Source of the DNA: JAFGPJ01 sp964439135
GTDB taxonomy: Bacteria; Planctomycetota; Phycisphaerae; Sedimentisphaerales; Anaerobacaceae
NCBI GenBank assembly: GCA_964439135.1
Contig: CAYTNN010000259.1
Location: 1 to 5,630 of the forward strand
Length of the DNA stretch: 5,630 bases
Reading direction: 5' to 3'
Shown piece by piece: positions 4,371-5,630 of this stretch. Each line of letters begins with the position of its first letter. Position 1 is the stretch's first letter. The notes under the pieces are model-generated. The model saw only the letters and a program-made list of their open reading frames with translations. It was not told the origin of the DNA and made no database searches. A program made the position numbers and the translations under genes.

Positions 4371-5630
4371 TTAATAACGTTCATGCTTGTGTGGTCCGGC
4401 AGCGAATACACACTGCAACCAGACTACATGTTCCGGGTTATCTATTCCTTTGCTGTGGCTGTAATCATACTCGATGCGAAATTTGACAAAGGGACTTTGC
4501 CACCAGGTAATATAAGGCCCGACTTGCCGGATGTACGGACTGTCCGACGCCACTGCTAAAGGTGACAACGATAACGGGCCGGACAGATCCGCATAGCCTT
4601 TGGTATCGGGAACATAATAATCATATCTAATTCCAATATCTACCGTGCGAGAGATTTTGGACTGAAGATAGCTGTACAATCCCCAGGCATTAATGTTGTC
4701 TGTGCCTGAACCGTCCGGTGCAAGGAGTCTTTTATTCAGCAAATACACCTCACTTCGCCACTCCACATTTCGATAACGCATTTTTTCCGTAGGTTCCCAA
4801 AGGACGGAAAAATCCGAACCCAAAACAGTAGTTGTTTTGCTGCTGCTCTCTTCGGTGCCGTCCAGCATGTCCCACTCATTATTCCACCCCAGCAAGCCGC
4901 TAAGCCCCCATTCAACATAGGTATCTTTCGACAGGTCCCGGTAGTTCTTGTAGTGAGCCAGAAGGCTAGGTCTGTTACCGGCATTTTCATCGAACAAACG
5001 GTTATTTGATCCGTCGGTGACCTGGAAAGTAAACTGCTGTGATGAAACACCGGCAGGGGGCATCATCCAATCCAGCGACAGGCCGGCTTGATTCAATCCA
5101 CCTTCTCCGAAAATTTTCCGAAGGGCCAGAGGAAAGTCGACCTGCTCCAGGCCATGTTTGTGCCATCGATTGACCACGCCGAACTGCTGTCGGAATTTAC
5201 CGAGTGTCACATTCAAATCCTCATGGACGTTATATAATGTCAAATATGCCTCACCAAGCTCGGTTTCTCCTTCATGAAATTCCACAGCACCCTTAAATCT
5301 TGAATAAGGATCGAGCCAGGATTCGAGGTGAACGCCAAGATTGCGAAAGCTAAAATCGCTGTTCTGATCGCTCGCGGCATCGTCTCTATATGAGAAAAGT
5401 AAATCACCTGTGACGCTAATTTCCGGATTCAAAGCCTGCAGGCCAAGAGATCCCGATGTAAAGGTTTGTTCACCGGATTCCTCTTCGACGGTAGTTTCTT
5501 TTGCAGCTTCGGTTTCAGCTAATTCTCGCAGCGATTGAATCTCCGCCTCTTTTTTCGGCTCTCCGGATATGCCGCTGTTTCTGTCGATTCGTTCTTTTAG
5601 AACACGTATTTCAGCATCGTATTTTCTTTG
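4371..5630 (-). CDS. Porin-like outer-membrane beta-barrel protein, 5' end cut by window
   Basis: The frame is open to the right edge, so 419 residues and the stop are seen and the N-terminus is missing. The TTG at 5430-5432 is an internal Leu codon, not a real start. The visible N-terminal part (about 1-50) is highly charged and coiled-coil-like (YDAEIRVLKERIDR, then AEIQSLRELAETEAAKE). It leads to LNPEISVTGDLLFSYRD (67-83), where the barrel begins. Alternating aromatic and polar strands follow, with GKFRQQFGVVNRWHKHG (144-160) and DFPLALRKIFGEGGLNQAG. The chain ends in a final strand and GPHKHERY with a terminal aromatic residue, as barrel proteins often do. No TonB plug domain is visible in the part seen. 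Similar barrels beside zinc transporters are sometimes annotated as zinc-regulated outer-membrane receptors; this is from memory. Lying 19 bp before the metal-binding protein gene, it probably admits metal or a metal complex. A general phosphate- or sugar-type porin is the alternative. Confidence 0.8.
   Translation of the reverse strand, partial: QRKYDAEIRVLKERIDRNSGISGEPKKEAEIQSLRELAETEAAKETTVEEESGEQTFTSGSLGLQALNPEISVTGDLLFSYRDDAASDQNSDFSFRNLGVHLESWLDPYSRFKGAVEFHEGETELGEAYLTLYNVHEDLNVTLGKFRQQFGVVNRWHKHGLEQVDFPLALRKIFGEGGLNQAGLSLDWMMPPAGVSSQQFTFQVTDGSNNRLFDENAGNRPSLLAHYKNYRDLSKDTYVEWGLSGLLGWNNEWDMLDGTEESSSKTTTVLGSDFSVLWEPTEKMRYRNVEWRSEVYLLNKRLLAPDGSGTDNINAWGLYSYLQSKISRTVDIGIRYDYYVPDTKGYADLSGPLSLSPLAVASDSPYIRQVGPYITWWQSPFVKFRIEYDYSHSKGIDNPEHVVWLQCVFAAGPHKHERY

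Larger units (their letters stand above)
628..5630 (-). other. Predicted metal-uptake operon (five genes)
   Basis: Five minus-strand genes follow one another with gaps of 19, 22, 18 and 24 bp and no visible terminator or promoter between them, so co-transcription is likely. The order is porin, substrate-binding protein, permease, permease, amidase. The promoter, any Zur or Fur operator, and probably the ATPase gene would lie beyond the right edge. The operon's 3' end is not marked by a clear terminator. Confidence 0.7.

Noticed and set aside
4352..4411. Longer N-terminus for the binding protein, overlapping the porin gene
   Set aside because: The extra 20 residues would precede and bury a normal signal peptide. 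The strong AAGGAG lies just upstream of the ATG at 4351.
4482..4487. TTGACA on the plus strand as a promoter element
   Set aside because: It lies within the porin coding sequence and has no well-spaced -10 hexamer or downstream plus-strand gene.
5430..5432. TTG start for the porin
   Set aside because: The frame continues open upstream to the window edge with a plausible coiled-coil region, so this codon is an internal leucine.

Overview
This looks like a fragment of a Gram-negative bacterial chromosome. It encodes an outer-membrane beta-barrel protein, a signal-peptide-bearing periplasmic binding protein and a lipoprotein peptidoglycan amidase. The sequence does not fix the taxon. The style of the binding protein and of the coiled-coil-plus-barrel porin recalls environmental Planctomycetota/Phycisphaerae-like genomes, but that is an impression from memory and weak.

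Right-hand 5 kb (628-5630), all on the minus strand and read right to left: five tightly spaced genes that look like one transcription unit. In order of transcription they are a porin-like outer-membrane barrel (cut by the window edge), a zinc/manganese-type ABC substrate-binding protein, two paralogous ABC-3 family permeases, and an N-acetylmuramoyl-L-alanine amidase. Gaps are only 19, 22, 18 and 24 bp, and the binding protein and both permeases have good Shine-Dalgarno sequences. The simple reading is a metal-uptake route: the outer-membrane channel admits the ion, the periplasmic protein (three His and one Asp in the ligand positions) captures it, and the permease pair imports it. The ATPase this transporter needs is not in the window. 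The last gene is a zinc-dependent cell-wall hydrolase, so zinc supply and a zinc enzyme of the envelope may be expressed together.

Left-hand 0.6 kb (1-627): no convincing protein gene. It holds three head-to-tail 114-bp repeats with a perfectly conserved 29-base core containing an 8-bp palindrome. A second hairpin in each unit keeps its pairing despite sequence changes, in the pattern expected of a structured RNA or single-stranded DNA. Between this array and the amidase lies an exact consensus sigma-70 promoter (TTGACA, 17 bp, TATAAT) on the minus strand. It points through the repeats and away from the operon, with no good reading frame behind it. An undescribed structured noncoding RNA, or a very long structured leader for a gene beyond the left edge, is the most interesting possibility in the window.
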